From Coffea arabica (lineage: Eukaryota > Streptophyta > Magnoliopsida > Gentianales > Rubiaceae): a stretch of 64,000 nt of DNA. The stretch spans positions 620,001-684,000 of the forward strand of contig NC_092323.1 in assembly GCF_036785885.1 (NCBI RefSeq). Reading direction: 5' to 3'. Positions 12,102-23,100 of the stretch are shown piece by piece. Positions within the stretch are counted from its first letter, which is position 1. Every line of letters starts with the position of its first letter. A program made the position numbers and the translations under genes. Under the pieces are notes generated by a model. The model ran no database searches. It saw nothing but the letters and a program-made list of their open reading frames with translations, and was not told the DNA's origin.

Positions 12102-15100
12102 AAACGGGCAGCACATTTATTACATTAAGATGTCACCATGGAGGCCTCATTTCATATGCTCCTGATCCCCATTACGAAGGTGGAGATTTGTGTATGTTTG
12201 ACTATGTTGAGAGTATAGGTCTAAGTGTTTTCGAAGTGGATAGATTAACTGAGAGTGCTGGTGTATATGGTCATAAGGTGTACTATGGTTGGGAAAATAA
12301 CACCTTTAGGAGGATAGACAGCAGTAGGGAGTTAAATGGTTATGTTAAGGGGGAGGTTGGACCAACTAAGGAAGTTAACTTATATCTTGAAGTATCTTTT
12401 CATGAAATTCTAGTGCAACAACTTGGTTATGATCCGTATGAGGTAGATGAGACAGAAAATGAACTCCAAAATGGTGATGGTAACAATAAGAATAGGGATG
12501 AAGGTCAAGGAAGGTGTGCTGCTAATAATTGTGATAATGATTCTGACGCAAGTGATGAGACTTTTTTTTCAGCTATTGATTCAGATTATGAAATAGGTGA
12601 TGATGCTGATGATGGTATATTTCATGATAATGTTGACAAAAATGCTGAATGGTTGGGAGTAGATAATCACAGGAAAGAAAATGTGGTTCCTGATCCTTTG
12701 AATGAAACAGAGGTGGTTCCTGATTCTGATGAAACAGAACAGGTTCCTGATTCTGAATCTGATTTTGAAAGCATTCATGAGTCTGATGATGAAGAGTCTA
12801 AATTGAGGTCTCGTAGTTTTGATCCTAAGCATATTGACAATCCAAAATTAGAGCTGTATATGTCCTTTACAAGTCTGAAACTTTTCAAGACTGCTGTACA
12901 TAATTATAGTGTGAAACAAGGCAGGCCTTGTAAGTTTGTGAAACAAGATAGAGTGAGGGTGAGGGCTAGATGCAGAAATAGTGAATGTAATTGGGTTATA
13001 TATGCTAGAAAATTAAGTGGGGATGGAACTATTCAAATAAGAACATTTGAAGATAATCACACATGTGGTTTTACATATGATAACCCTCTTGTGCATTCTG
13101 GATGGGTAGCTAAGAAGTACTGTGAAGAGTTTAGGTGTAATCCTAAATTAGATTTGGAGCATTTTAGGAAGACAGTAATGAAAGAAAATAGGTGCTCCTT
13201 CACAAAAAATCAAACATATAGGACAAGGAGAAAAGCAATGAAAATTGTTCAGGGCAGTGAAAAGGACCAGTACAGCAAATTAGGAGTTTATATGCATGAA
13301 ATTCTAAGATCCAACCCTGGTAGCACTGTTATAATGAAAACTGTTGATGGCTTTAGAGACTCAAAAACAGGGAAAGGCAGATTTGAGAGGCTGTACATTT
13401 GTTTTCCTGGAGTGAAGCATGGTTTCCTAACTGGATGTAGGCAATTTATTGGAGTAGATGGTACTTTTTTGAAAGGATCAGTAGGAGGAGTTTTGCTAGC
13501 AGCTGTTGGAGTTGATGCTAATAATGGCATTTTTCCAATAGCATATGCTGCAGCAGAGGGTGAAAGTAAGGACTCATGGTGCTGGTTCTTCAAACTATTG
13601 AAAGAAGATTTGAAGATTGAAAAGGATTATGAGTGGACAATAATGAGTGACAAACAAAAAAGTCTAATTGAAGCATGTGATATGATTTTTCCAAATGCAG
13701 CCCACAGATTTTGTGTGAAACACTTGCACAATAACTTTTCATCTGCTGGTTTCAAAGGAGAAGGTTTGAGGAGAGCGTTATGGACTGTTGCCAAAGCAAC
13801 AACACCAGCTCAATTCATTAGCAGAATGGAAGCAATGGCTCAAATTGATATAGAGGCAGCCAGGTGGTTTGATGGCAACCCACCAAGTCAATGGAGCAGA
13901 GCTTATTTTAGCACTCATCCTAAATGTGCTATGTTATTGAATAATATCTGTGAGTGCTTCAACAGCAAAATTCTTGATGCTAGGGAGAAGCCAATAATTG
14001 AAATGTTTGAAGCAATACGGTTGTACATGATGCAGAGAATGCAAAAAAATAGGGATATGGCCAAAGAGAAGTGGCAGACTTATCCTTATTGCCCCAGAAT
14101 TCTTCACATTATGCAGAAAAATGTAGATAGAGCACCTGACTGTTTTTCATTCAAGTCAAATGATGATCTTTATGAAGTCAGTTGCCCATATGGTGACCAA
14201 TTTGCAGTGAACATCAAGGAGCAAACATGCTCTTGCAGAAAATGGGAATTAACAGGTATTCCCTGTCCCCATGCCATTGCTGCATTGTGGATGGCTAAAA
14301 AGGATCCTCTGCTATATGTTTCAAAATGGTATACAGTGGAGACATATATGAAGTGCTATGAAGGATCAGTGTGTCCCATGAATGGAGAAAGTGAATGGGG
14401 GCTTACTGATGTTGGTGAAGGTCCTTTACCACCCTTATATGGGAGAGCACCTGGAAGGCCTAAGAAGCTGAGAAGGAGAAGCGCAGAGGAGGTTCAACAA
14501 GCCAAGGAAAAAACTAAGAAGAAGGTGACAAGAGTGGGACAGATTAACAAGTGTAGATACTGTCATCAAAGGGGACATAATATGAGGTCCTGCAAGCTTC
14601 TCAAAGATGCTCAAGTTCCTGCAGTTGCAGAAACTGATATTAGTTCAAGCCAAGTTGCTGCTTCTACCAACAATCCAGCTAGCCAAGATGAAAAAAAAGT
14701 TGTAAGTTGTTTTGATGACTTGTTACAGCTATCTTTGATATTTGTTATATAAATGACATGTTTTCCTTTTAAACTGTAGGGAACAAAGAAAACCAAGAAG
14801 GCTGCTGCTGAGTCTTCAAATAAAAGGGTAAAAAAACCTGCTACATCTTTTGATTTTTCTGTCTTTATGCAATTTGATTTTTGCTACCTCACTGTTTTGT
14901 GCAGAAGAGACATAGACATACAAGAAGAGTTGCAGCTGCAGTTTGTAATGATGATTCAAACATTGAACATCAACAGGATGCTGAGCCACTAGTTGAGATT
15001 GACATAACATCCTCTGCCCCAGATCAAGTAGACCAGGATATGTTCGAAGTGTTTGGGCTGTCAAGGTCTCAAGTGAAATATAGCACCAAGGAACCCAGAA

Positions 15101-15231
15101 CACAAACTAAAGAACAAGTACATGTGGGATTCAGGATTAGAGATGTTCATATGCATGTTGCTGCTGCTGGCAAGGCAGATTTAAGTGTTCCTAGTTCATC
15201 TAGATCGAAGGGAAAGGAGAAACTACTGTGA
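12102..15231 (+). CDS. MURA-type MULE transposase (DDE, SWIM, zinc knuckle)
   Basis: Transposase that cuts and inserts the element in the nucleus. Readable exons are about 12102-14701, 14780-14827 and 14905-15231; the joins (GTT|GTAAGT, AGG|GTAAAA) keep one frame. Counting from the first in-frame ATG (12188) gives 962 residues. However, family-typical N-terminal sequence (TFITLRCHHGGLISYAPDPH) precedes that ATG after an acceptor at 12101, so the true start is probably in an unresolved upstream exon. Domains: PB1-like N-terminus; acidic Asp/Glu linker (residues 60-205); Mutator DNA-binding domain (about 220-295); DDE catalytic residues D424 (GVDGTFLKG), D488 (MSDKQKS) and E589 (NNICECFN); the C-x2-H signature C509/H512; SWIM zinc finger C681-C683-C693-H695; basic GRPKK motif; and CCHC knuckle C789-C792-H797-C802. 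All catalytic residues are intact. It ends about 700 bp before the stop of the convergent GRF gene. Confidence 0.93.
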
Positions 15232-15939
15232 TAGGAGAAACAACATACTGAATTTTCTTCAAGCCAAGCTGCTTTTGTTCAAGCCAAGTTGCTGCTTTTG
15301 TAATTAGTGAATGACTTTTGTTGTTTCAACTTTTGCTTTGCCTAGTAATTATGGAAGTGCAAGCTGTAATGTGATAGCTGGCTTTATTTCATTTATGGAC
15401 CCATGTTCAACAACAGTCTTGTAGTTTGCTTTATTTCATTGAGAATGCACTTTAATTGTATTGAAGTTATGATATGGCAGCTGTTTATATGTTCCAACTT
15501 GGTTTATCAGTACATGTGGGACAATCTTGGTTTATCAGCTTAGTTGCCAGTTTGGTTTATTTGCATTTGTTTTCCAGCGTGGTTTATTTGCATCTGTTTG
15601 TGTTATCAATACATGTGGGACATCAGTTCATGGCCATTTTATATTTATGATATGAACAACACTTTGACAAGGACCATTTTCTTACACTTAACGCATAGCT
15701 TTACAAATAAAATAAATTACAGAGTTCATAAATTGCATTGTTGCCAGATACATTTCCCTTCCTAAATCCCACCTTTTACATAAATTGCAGAGTTCATTTG
15801 GAACCTTTGTACAAACAAAATAAGTCCCTTTCTATACCCTGCAATTGGATATTACTTCATAGGAAAAAATGCAACTCTCGTTCCAACAAAGAAACACAGC
15901 CAGCTTCAAAATGTTCTTTCTTCTGCAATTTTACCAAAA

Positions 15940-16405
15940 TCACTCCAGTGTTAGCAGCAACTTGCCTCCCTTTACTTTTTCCTCGCCTTTACTGCTCCAA
16001 CTCAGTACTAGCAAAACCACCAAAAGCACAATTATTATAATAAAAAATTTCTCCCTCTTACGCATTCTTTCAACTTGTTCTTCCATTTTGTTAGTCTTTT
16101 TCAGCAAACCAGGAATGAGAACTCTCCCTCTTGGACAAATTGGCTCATCAACCCATTCAAAGTACCTGCATCTCTCGGGTCTCTACCATAACAATAATGA
16201 CATTTCTCAGAAATTAGTTAGCTAAATTAACACATTGAAGGATCAACATTTTTAGACAAATATTTCTTACCGGCCACAGAGAGCAACCAAGGAATCTTCT
16301 TCCCGAATTCTCGCCGCGCCAACAGGTGCTCATTTTTGTTCTTAACCCACACTTGCAGAATGGAGTTGATGAACCACTGGAGACTTCAGAACTTCTGCTC
16401 CTCAT
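15940..16405 (-). CDS. GRF zinc-finger protein with C-terminal membrane segment, carried by the MULE
   Basis: Two exons, 16405-16271 and 16182-15940, joined by CCG|GTAAGA and TAG|AGACCC, encode 125 residues. Residues 17-50 form a GRF-type zinc finger: FCKCG (C17, C19), an N-x-GRRF core, GC (C41) and RCRYFEW (C50), with the last cysteine supplied by exon 2. Then come PICPRGRVLIPGLLKK, a charged probable coiled coil (about 71-90, EEQVERMRKREK) and one hydrophobic helix (about 91-107, FFIIIIVLLVVLLVLSW). The architecture resembles small plant GRF/transmembrane proteins of the At4g04775-like type, whose role is unknown to me. GRF fingers in other proteins bind single-stranded nucleic acid. The gene starts about 230 bp inside the right terminal repeat and converges on the transposase, the position of mudrB in MuDR. 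Role in transposition is inference from position only. Confidence 0.8.
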
Positions 16406-16635
16406 TTAGCCAAAAATGAGAGCACAGGGAGCTCCACTGCCAGATGCTCTGAGGATGAATGTTTAAAGCTGCAAAGATTGGCAAGAAAATTTTGGGGTTG
16501 AAGGGCAGAGGGAAAAAGGACAACAATGGAGCTTTTCGTCCGTCCGTTGCATTTTGTTCCTTTAAAGTTAGCTCCATTCGGTTTTACCCATTTTTTGTTG
16601 GGTAAAACCGTTGGTTGTAACGGTCAATTGGATAT

Positions 16636-16762
16636 TTCCCGTCAATTGTCCTTAATTGGTCAAAATTACGGAACATTGAGGATGAAATGTGTTTGGGGTT
16701 AAACATTGAGGATGAAATTGGTCAACCCCCCAAACTTTGAGGATGAAAAGTGCATTTTTCCC
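16636..16762 (-). repeat. MULE right terminal inverted repeat, 127 bp
   Basis: Exact reverse complement of 11196-11322, followed by the target duplication at 16763-16771. Further inward, 16574-16590 (gttttaccc segment) resembles the subterminal left sequence near 11406-11425, so weaker symmetry extends past the perfect repeat. It faces the GRF gene and may hold its promoter. Confidence 0.93.
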
Positions 16763-16994
16763 TAAAATTGTTAACAAACTTGTAGAAAACAAATTTAGCC
16801 AAAAGCTTGTTTGCTAAAAAGGCCCTTATTGTAGCAATGTAAGTGAAAAATTTGTATTGTTTGAAGTTATTTTTTAGCTGTTTTTGAGGTTTTTTTTTTT
16901 TTTTGCATTTTTTGAGATTATTTTTTTTATGTATTATTATAATGTTATATATGAAAATTTTATTTTAAAAAAAATAACCAATACAAACGGAGTC

Positions 16995-17567
16995 TCTGAG
17001 TTTGGAAGTCCAAAAAGGCTTTACGCTCAAAAATTTTATGAGGATGTACCTTGATTGGGCCATGTGAATCGGATTGACGTGACTAAGGAACCTTTGTCAG
17101 GCTCAGTGTTTGCCGATTGGACGACGCCCCCCAGTCTCTCAAATATCAACTGTGGAATTGACAGTCTTTCCACTTCGGCCTCGACCTTTTAGGAGTTTGA
17201 TGCTTTTCACGTGTCAATTTCACCACAGTCGTCTGATCTGTGATGTTTAGTTGAGAGTCCAAGGTTAGTCAGTTCATCGTGCTACATGACGATTCACGCC
17301 CGAAAGAGAGCTGGCAGTAGCCCACTATAACGATCTGGGTTTGCTAATGGACAGGTTCCCTTGAACCATCCATGCGTCAATGAGACGTATCACCCACTTA
17401 ATTGAGCTGGGAATTAGGACAAATCCAGCCCCGTGTCCAAAGTCCTGTGTACAGGTACCGAGTATTGATCTTAATTAAAGACATTTGATTCAAAAAGTGA
17501 AGAAAAAATAAAGAGAAAAGGCGAGAGGAAAGAAACAGAGTCAAATTTATAGTCCTTTGGTGGTAAT
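16995..17567. other. Intergenic, no gene seen
   Basis: Mixed-composition sequence with short ORFs only and no recognisable domain or repeat ends. Confidence 0.4.
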
Positions 17568-19111
17568 GGATAAAATACATAAAATCTCATTATAATTTGA
17601 CTATTTGACATATTACCTCCTCATTATTTAAAAATATCCACACTATCCTCTCGTGTTTTGGACTAGAGTGGAATTTTGCTTTTGACCTGTTGTGAACCGT
17701 CTATTATTAATTTTTTCTTTTTTATTTTATTTTCCTTTCCTTTCCTTTTTTTTCTTTTTCTTTTCTATTATTCCTCTCCTTCTTCCTCCGTTTCACAGTC
17801 TCCACAACTCATAATATCGAAGCAACGGGTCTTGGCATCTGCTCATTTTTTTTTATTCTTTTTCTTTTTTTGCATTTTCACATTTTCTTTCTTTCTTCGC
17901 CTATCTCCTGCTCCTCTTCCCCTTCCACCAGAACTTTACACCACCATCCCGAACTCTACAGCATCCCCTCCACCACTCCACACCACCATCCTCTCCACCC
18001 AAAGTCTAAAATCCTGCAATTTTGGAGTACCATAATATGAGAGGTAGTGGGTCGGTTTGTACTTTTATGTATTGCTACGGACCTAATCCCCCACGGGAAA
18101 AATGGACACCACAGGATCAGCCATTAAAGACCCAAAAATTGGATAGAGGAATTCAACAGGTAGGTCTCGTTTTTGCTATGATTTCAAGGAGAAAGAAGAA
18201 GAGGATTTGTAGTTGGAGATTTTCTATTTCTGAAACTTGCCATTTGCCCAGAAGCTCTTGGATAAGAAGACTAGCTTTCCGTTCTACTCTTTCATGTTTA
18301 GGTAGGTGATGCATAGAGAATGGATAATAGAATTGTGAAAGCAAAAAGACCCACTTTCCTCAAAGGAAGCCGCTTAACTGATTTAGTTTAGACTCTAATC
18401 GAGACCAGGCGAAAGATGAAAGGCATAGTTGAAAAAAGCTGCTACTTTTTTTACTCTTAAAAGAGGAGTTTCGTTACTTCCTGGCTTGTTTCGCATAGGC
18501 TACACAAAGCTATGTTTGATTCCTGTCACCTTTCTTGTGGATCATCCGGCGGTTAACGGATTATGGGACGAAGAACGAAAAACGAAAAGGGATGCCATTT
18601 TCACTCATCTGTTTTGTCTACCTTTTCAAGAATTTTATGATGGAAGCTTATAAAATTCATGAAATTCTTTCTTGGATATTTGGATGAATTTGGATTTTAG
18701 GGCCATTGTTTTGGAAGAATCATTGGAGACAGAACCGCGGGCGGTGGTGGCGATTGGCGTTAGTAGAGAGAAATGGCAGAGGAAAATAGTGAGAGGATAT
18801 GAATAACTTTTAGAAAATTTTAAAAATGCATCACTAATTATAAAATTTGTAAAAATACCTATGATAATTAAGTCAAAACACCAAAATTAAAAGAAAAAAT
18901 GGCAATAAAATAAAAATATTTAAAAAATAATAATACATCGCTTGCAGGTAGCATACAGGATACCGGTCAAATTTCACTTTAGTCTAAAGTCTGAGAACGG
19001 TCAAATTTCACTTTAGTCTAAAGTCTGAGAAGACTATGTAGGTGTTTTTAAATAATGAGGAAATATCATGTCCAAATGCCAAATCGCAAGGGAGTTTTGT
19101 GTATTTTACCC
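17568..19111. mobile_element. Non-autonomous MULE-like element with foreign-looking interior
   Basis: Diverged terminal inverted repeats of about 115 bp lie at 17568-17687 and 18999-19111. Shared blocks read inward from each end include GGxTAAAATACA, TCCTCATTATTTAAAAA and AAxTTTGACC. The 9-bp flanks match at about 6 of 9 positions, so the target duplication is weak. No transposase is present. The interior has a CT-rich tract (17700-18000) and then about 600 bp (18030-18650) of different, GC-richer character resembling plant mitochondrial intergenic DNA. It may be a Pack-MULE-like capture. Repeat divergence suggests it is much older than the element at 11196. Confidence 0.6.
18964..19031. repeat. 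Tandem duplication, 34 bp x 2
   Basis: A unit starting cggtcaaatttcactttagt and ending gtctgagaa occurs twice in direct tandem (18964-18997 and 18998-19031) at the inner end of the right terminal repeat of the element at 17568-19111. Confidence 0.85.
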
Positions 19112-19126
19112 TTTGATAATTTTGCC

Positions 19127-19287
19127 TGATTTGTTTGGATTGTAATTTATTTGTCAATTTTTTATTTATTTTATTATCAATATATTTTTTAATTATTTTT
19201 TTATCTCAGATACACTATATAAAAAAAAGCGCTATATATTTTTTTAAAAATAATTATTTTAAATAATCTACTATCTAAACACACTCA
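19127..19287. mobile_element. Short AT-rich MITE with GTTTGGAT-type ends
   Basis: The left end TTGTTTGGATTGTAAT pairs with the reverse complement of AATCTACTATCTAAACACAC at the right end. The interior is AT-rich without an ORF. It belongs to the same loose family as copies near 32065, 33595 and 57862. Confidence 0.5.
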
Positions 19288-19294
19288 TTCAGAA

Positions 19295-19395
19295 GTGTGC
19301 TTCGAGGACGTGACATCCGATAAAATTGAAACGATGCAGAGAAGATTAGAATGGCCTCCATGCAAGGGTGACACGCACAAATTGAGAAAGGCGGG
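19295..19395 (+). pseudogene. U6 snRNA pseudogene
   Basis: The stretch reads GACATCCGATAAAATTG, then AGAGAAGATTAG, then GACACGCACAAATTGAGAAA in the order and spacing of U6 snRNA. Key elements have decayed: the ACAGAGA box reads GCAGAGA and the catalytic AGC triad region reads TTAGAATGG instead of TTAGCATGG. The 5' stem is altered, and the sequence after GAGAAA lacks the normal end and T-run terminator. Upstream is MITE DNA, with no obvious USE element (TCCCACATCG) or U6 TATA box at the right spacing. It is probably an old copy inserted beside the MITE and not transcribed. Confidence 0.85.
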
Positions 19396-19901
19396 TTTGT
19401 TTGGGTGTGTTCGGACAGAACACATTTTCATTGTACAAGAAAGATAGGATAGGATATGTTGTTAGTTATACTTTGACTCATTTTGCTGTTAAACTTGTCA
19501 GCCGGAATATCTAAAATTTGATCGATGACAAGTTCTGCTCGAAAATTAGCACAGGAAATAGTGCGCGCCATACAAGTTCCAACCTAAGCATTGCTATAAC
19601 ACGGATTCCTGTGCATAATTGGATAACATTAATAAGATAGTATTAAGTATCATTTATCTCAAATTAAATTAATAAAGAGTTTGAAATTTGAACTGGAGTA
19701 TGATACTATTCTTTTTTTCTTTTCTCAATTAATTAAACAATTATCCTACTCTCCCCATCTCCCCATTAAATTTGCCGAAGGATAAGAGTAAGACCCCCGG
19801 ATAAAATAAAAGACACAAGCCGGTGTCAGAAAACCTCCCTGAAGTCACACCTGTCATCCGATCTGTCAACTTCTCACTGGCCCTTCACTCTAGATCCATA
19901 C

Positions 19902-19960
19902 CACGTGCTATCATTAGATTTTCCGCCAGGGATACTTTTGTCATTTTACACCCTATATAA
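19902..19960 (+). promoter_or_regulatory. Core promoter of the SWIB gene: G-box and TATA box
   Basis: A CACGTG G-box lies at 19902-19907 and a TATATAA box at 19954-19960. Transcription would start about 30 bp downstream, leaving a leader of about 145 nt rich in GAGA repeats before the ATG at 20131. Confidence 0.6.
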
Positions 19961-20130
19961 GATCGGTACAGAGAGAGAAACGGCAGAAAACAGCGAGAGC
20001 GACGCCGGGAGGGAAAAAGGAGAGAGGCCCTTAATTTCTGTTTGCTGAAAGAGGAGGGAGTTAGCGAGTGAGAGTGAGAGTGAGAGTAACTCGGTGAGTG
20101 AGTCGAGTTTATTGTATAACTGACTTGGAA

Positions 20131-23100
20131 ATGAGTAGTGAACGCGGCGGTGGAAGAATGGTAGTGTCGGACCGGGATATAGCGGAGGCGTTAGACGCAC
20201 TCCTCCGTGAATCGAACCCTAACAGCCTTCCTTTCAATTCCATAAACGGCATCGTTCAGCACCTTGAGTCCAAATTAGGGCTAAACCTCTCCCACAAAAT
20301 CGACTTCATTCGTTCCCAGATCCAACTCTACTTCCAGCCACCTCCCCAGCATCACAAGGACCATTTTACCCTCCACCAAAACCCCAATTTTCACCCCCAC
20401 CACCACCACCATCCCGTTTCCGCCCCCCATACCCAGTTCCATTCCCCCAATTTCGGCTTCCCGCATCCTCAGGACTACGGGTTTCGGCCTCCGCCGCCGC
20501 TGCAGCAGCAGCAACAGCAACAAACGCGGCCCCAACTTCCGCCGCCACTTGCTGCCGCTGTTACTTCTCCTACTCCAGCCCCTGTCGCTGCTCCCGAAGC
20601 TCCCAAGGAAAGGTGCGTCTTTTTGAATTTTTGTTGCTTTTTTTTTTTTGCCATCATTGTCTGGGGATTGTTAGGTTGGTGAGCGACTGGAGGAATTGAA
20701 AATACAAAAAATTAGAAAATTTTAATATCTTGTGAGCTCACCGGTTTCATCCATTTGCTCACCAACCGAGCAGGAAGTCAAGTAAGTTTGCTTTTCTAAA
20801 TTAATGAGATTACTGGAAAATGTGCATTCACTTATCACGAGAGTATTATTTATTTATTTATTTTGAAAGTAAGAAATTTGAGGTCCAGTCTTGTGAAATT
20901 CTCTTTAAATTGCGCCCTAAAAAGAGCTAAGAAGAAAGAGGGTTGGTTGTTTCCGTATCATGTGATTAAACTCTTGAACATAAGATGTAAATTGTGAATG
21001 GAAGTTGAGTATAACCATTGCGTGTTGTTTGGAGACAAAGAATTTCATGCTTTTTGATATTTAGTTTACGTTTACTTGTTTAATTCAGTTTATACAGATT
21101 CTAATAGGTTAATAATCAGCGCTGACCTAGGCCTGAGGGAGAGGGGTTCTTTGGGGGTTAAGGTTCTAATTCTGACGCATGAAGGGAGAAGTTCGGGGGT
21201 AATAATTCTGTTCTCACCATCACCTCCCTTTCTTTCCCAGATTTCTGATTGACCCATGAGATCAAGATTTAGTGACTGAAATCTTAAATTGTGATTCCTA
21301 ATTAGGATGTGCTGATCGAGTCCCCAGTTATAGTAGGCATAGAAATCATTTTGTAACTGGCGAAAGTCGTTCATCATTATTAGTATTCTCCTTAAGGAAG
21401 AGCAACCCTTGGTCTTGTTGTCTGCCTCGTTAAATACAATTACCATATTTTGGGGGGAAAAAAAACTACCTCCATTTTTTAATTGATAATTAAGCAAAGG
21501 ACTTATATTAAATAATAATTTCATACATTTCGACTTGAACAGCTACACTTACTTTAAATGAAACATTTATAAATCAACTTTTACCTTTTTGAGTTTGGAT
21601 ACATGTAATCTTTTAATGAACTAAACATGATTTAATTAACTTAAATCCATTTAGTGGAGAAGAAAACTAATCTAAGAGTTGCACCCATGAGATAACTAGT
21701 TGTTAATTGTTATGCAGATCATCTCTCTCTCTCTCTCTAGTCTCCAGCACATCTTGTATCCGCCATGTTGCACTAGCACCAAAATCTAAAGATTTTGATA
21801 AAAACATCGAGCTTAGAATGAAGTCTAATATCTCTTCTTCCTTTTAATTTTCCCTTTGTTTTTTTTTTCTTTTTTGTTCCATATAAGTTTAGAATGAAGT
21901 TTAATGTTATTTTCCTCCTTCGTTGTTAATGGTCCTTGTTATTTTCCCCATAAGAGGAGATTTGATACGTTACCTTTTCTTCTTGGCTGCAATCGCAGTG
22001 CAGTATATGTGTCCTGTTCCAGGGAGTTGATTTGTAATTCAATTCTACTGTGTAGCTTTTGATAAAATTCATTTGCACTTATTTGTAGTGCTTCAAGTGG
22101 GAAAAAAAGGAGAGGTGGTCCAGGTGGACTAAATAAACTCTGTGGTGTTTCTCCTGAACTTCAGGCAGTTGTGGGTCAGGCAACAATGCCCAGGACTGAG
22201 GTTTGGACTGTAGATAACTAGATCCTTTACCCTTCTTTCGTTTTGTTTTTGTTTTCTTCTTTCTCTCTTTTGCCTTACCTGTATAACAGCTACTTATGTG
22301 TGGGCCTAAAACTTCTCCACTTTGTTCAGATTGTGAAGCAACTTTGGGCGTACATAAGGAAAAATAACCTCCAAGATCCTAACAACAAAAGGAAGATAAT
22401 TTGCAACGATGAGCTGCGTGTGGTATTTGAGACAGACTGTACTGATATGTTCAAGATGAACAAGTTGCTAGCTAAGCATATAATCCCTCTTGAACCTACA
22501 AGTATGTATTTTTTAAGTTGGATGAATTTTACTCTTCAGACTCTTGTTGATTTGGTTTTCACTTGTATGCCTTTTTTCAGAACAAACAGCTCAAAATGCT
22601 AAGAAAGCAAAAATAGAGGTGGAATCTGGAAGTGAAAGTGCTAATACAGTTCCAGTTGTGGTAATATCTGAAGCGCTTGCGAATTTCTTTGGTACTGATG
22701 AAAGAGAGATGTCCCAGGCTGAGGTACTACGGCAGGTGTGGGAATACATTAAGGTCAATCAGCTCGAGGTGAGTGCTTAAGTGGTCTCCTTTATTGCTCA
22801 TTTTTAGTAGTTAGGAACTGGAAGATATTATATTAGCAACTTAACACAGATTTGGCAAGTCCCATTTTTTAGCAGAATACGACTGAAATTTGGGACATGA
22901 ATCATACAATTGATTTGTGAATATGAGAAAGTAATTGCAATTTATATAATACACGACTTAAATTAATATTTGATGAAGTGTGGAAAAAAATTTTCTTGCA
23001 GTTGCTGGATGATCTTAATACAATATACATCTTTTGGAATTATTACATCTTGCTTTTTACATCATTATAAAAGCTCCATCTAATTCCAAGTTAGTTTATG

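Larger units (their letters stand above)
11196..16762. mobile_element. Complete-looking two-gene Mutator-like element (MULE), 5567 bp
   Basis: The terminal inverted repeats at 11196-11322 and 16636-16762 are 127 bp and identical by eye, starting GGGAAAAATGCACTTTTCAT. Flanking 9-bp target duplications are taaagttgt (11187-11195) and taaaattgt (16763-16771), with one mismatch; 9 bp is the usual Mutator length. Inside are a MURA-type transposase gene (+) and a convergent GRF zinc-finger gene (-), each beginning near a terminal repeat and reading inward as in maize MuDR. Perfect repeat identity implies recent insertion. No break is visible in either gene, though the first coding exon of the transposase is unresolved. 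The element may be autonomous. Confidence 0.92.
11030..16994. repeat. Possible older TIR element that the MULE landed in
   Basis: The outer ends read GGTCCCGTTTG (11030-11040) and, reverse-complemented from 16984-16994, GACTCCGTTTG. Both are followed inward by T-rich sequence of similar composition. This suggests a small non-autonomous element of roughly 400 bp split by the 5.57-kb MULE. Terminal matches are 8 of 11 and I see no clear target duplication, so this is tentative. Confidence 0.3.

Noticed and set aside
12581-13593. Minus-strand ORFs inside the transposase
   Set aside because: Shadow frames of the strongly supported MURA coding sequence.
17676-18035. 119-residue ORF rich in Phe, Ser and Leu
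   Set aside because: Translation of a CT-rich tract inside a non-autonomous element; no signature beyond base composition.
19295-19395. Functional U6 snRNA gene
   Set aside because: Essential ACAGAGA and AGC positions are changed and no plant U6 promoter elements or T-run terminator are in place.
20098-20130. SWIB protein start upstream at 20098
   Set aside because: That position is GTG, not ATG; 20131 is the first in-frame ATG.
20281-20657. Minus-strand ORFs of 60-84 residues
   Set aside because: Antisense of the His/Pro/Gln-rich linker of the SWIB protein.
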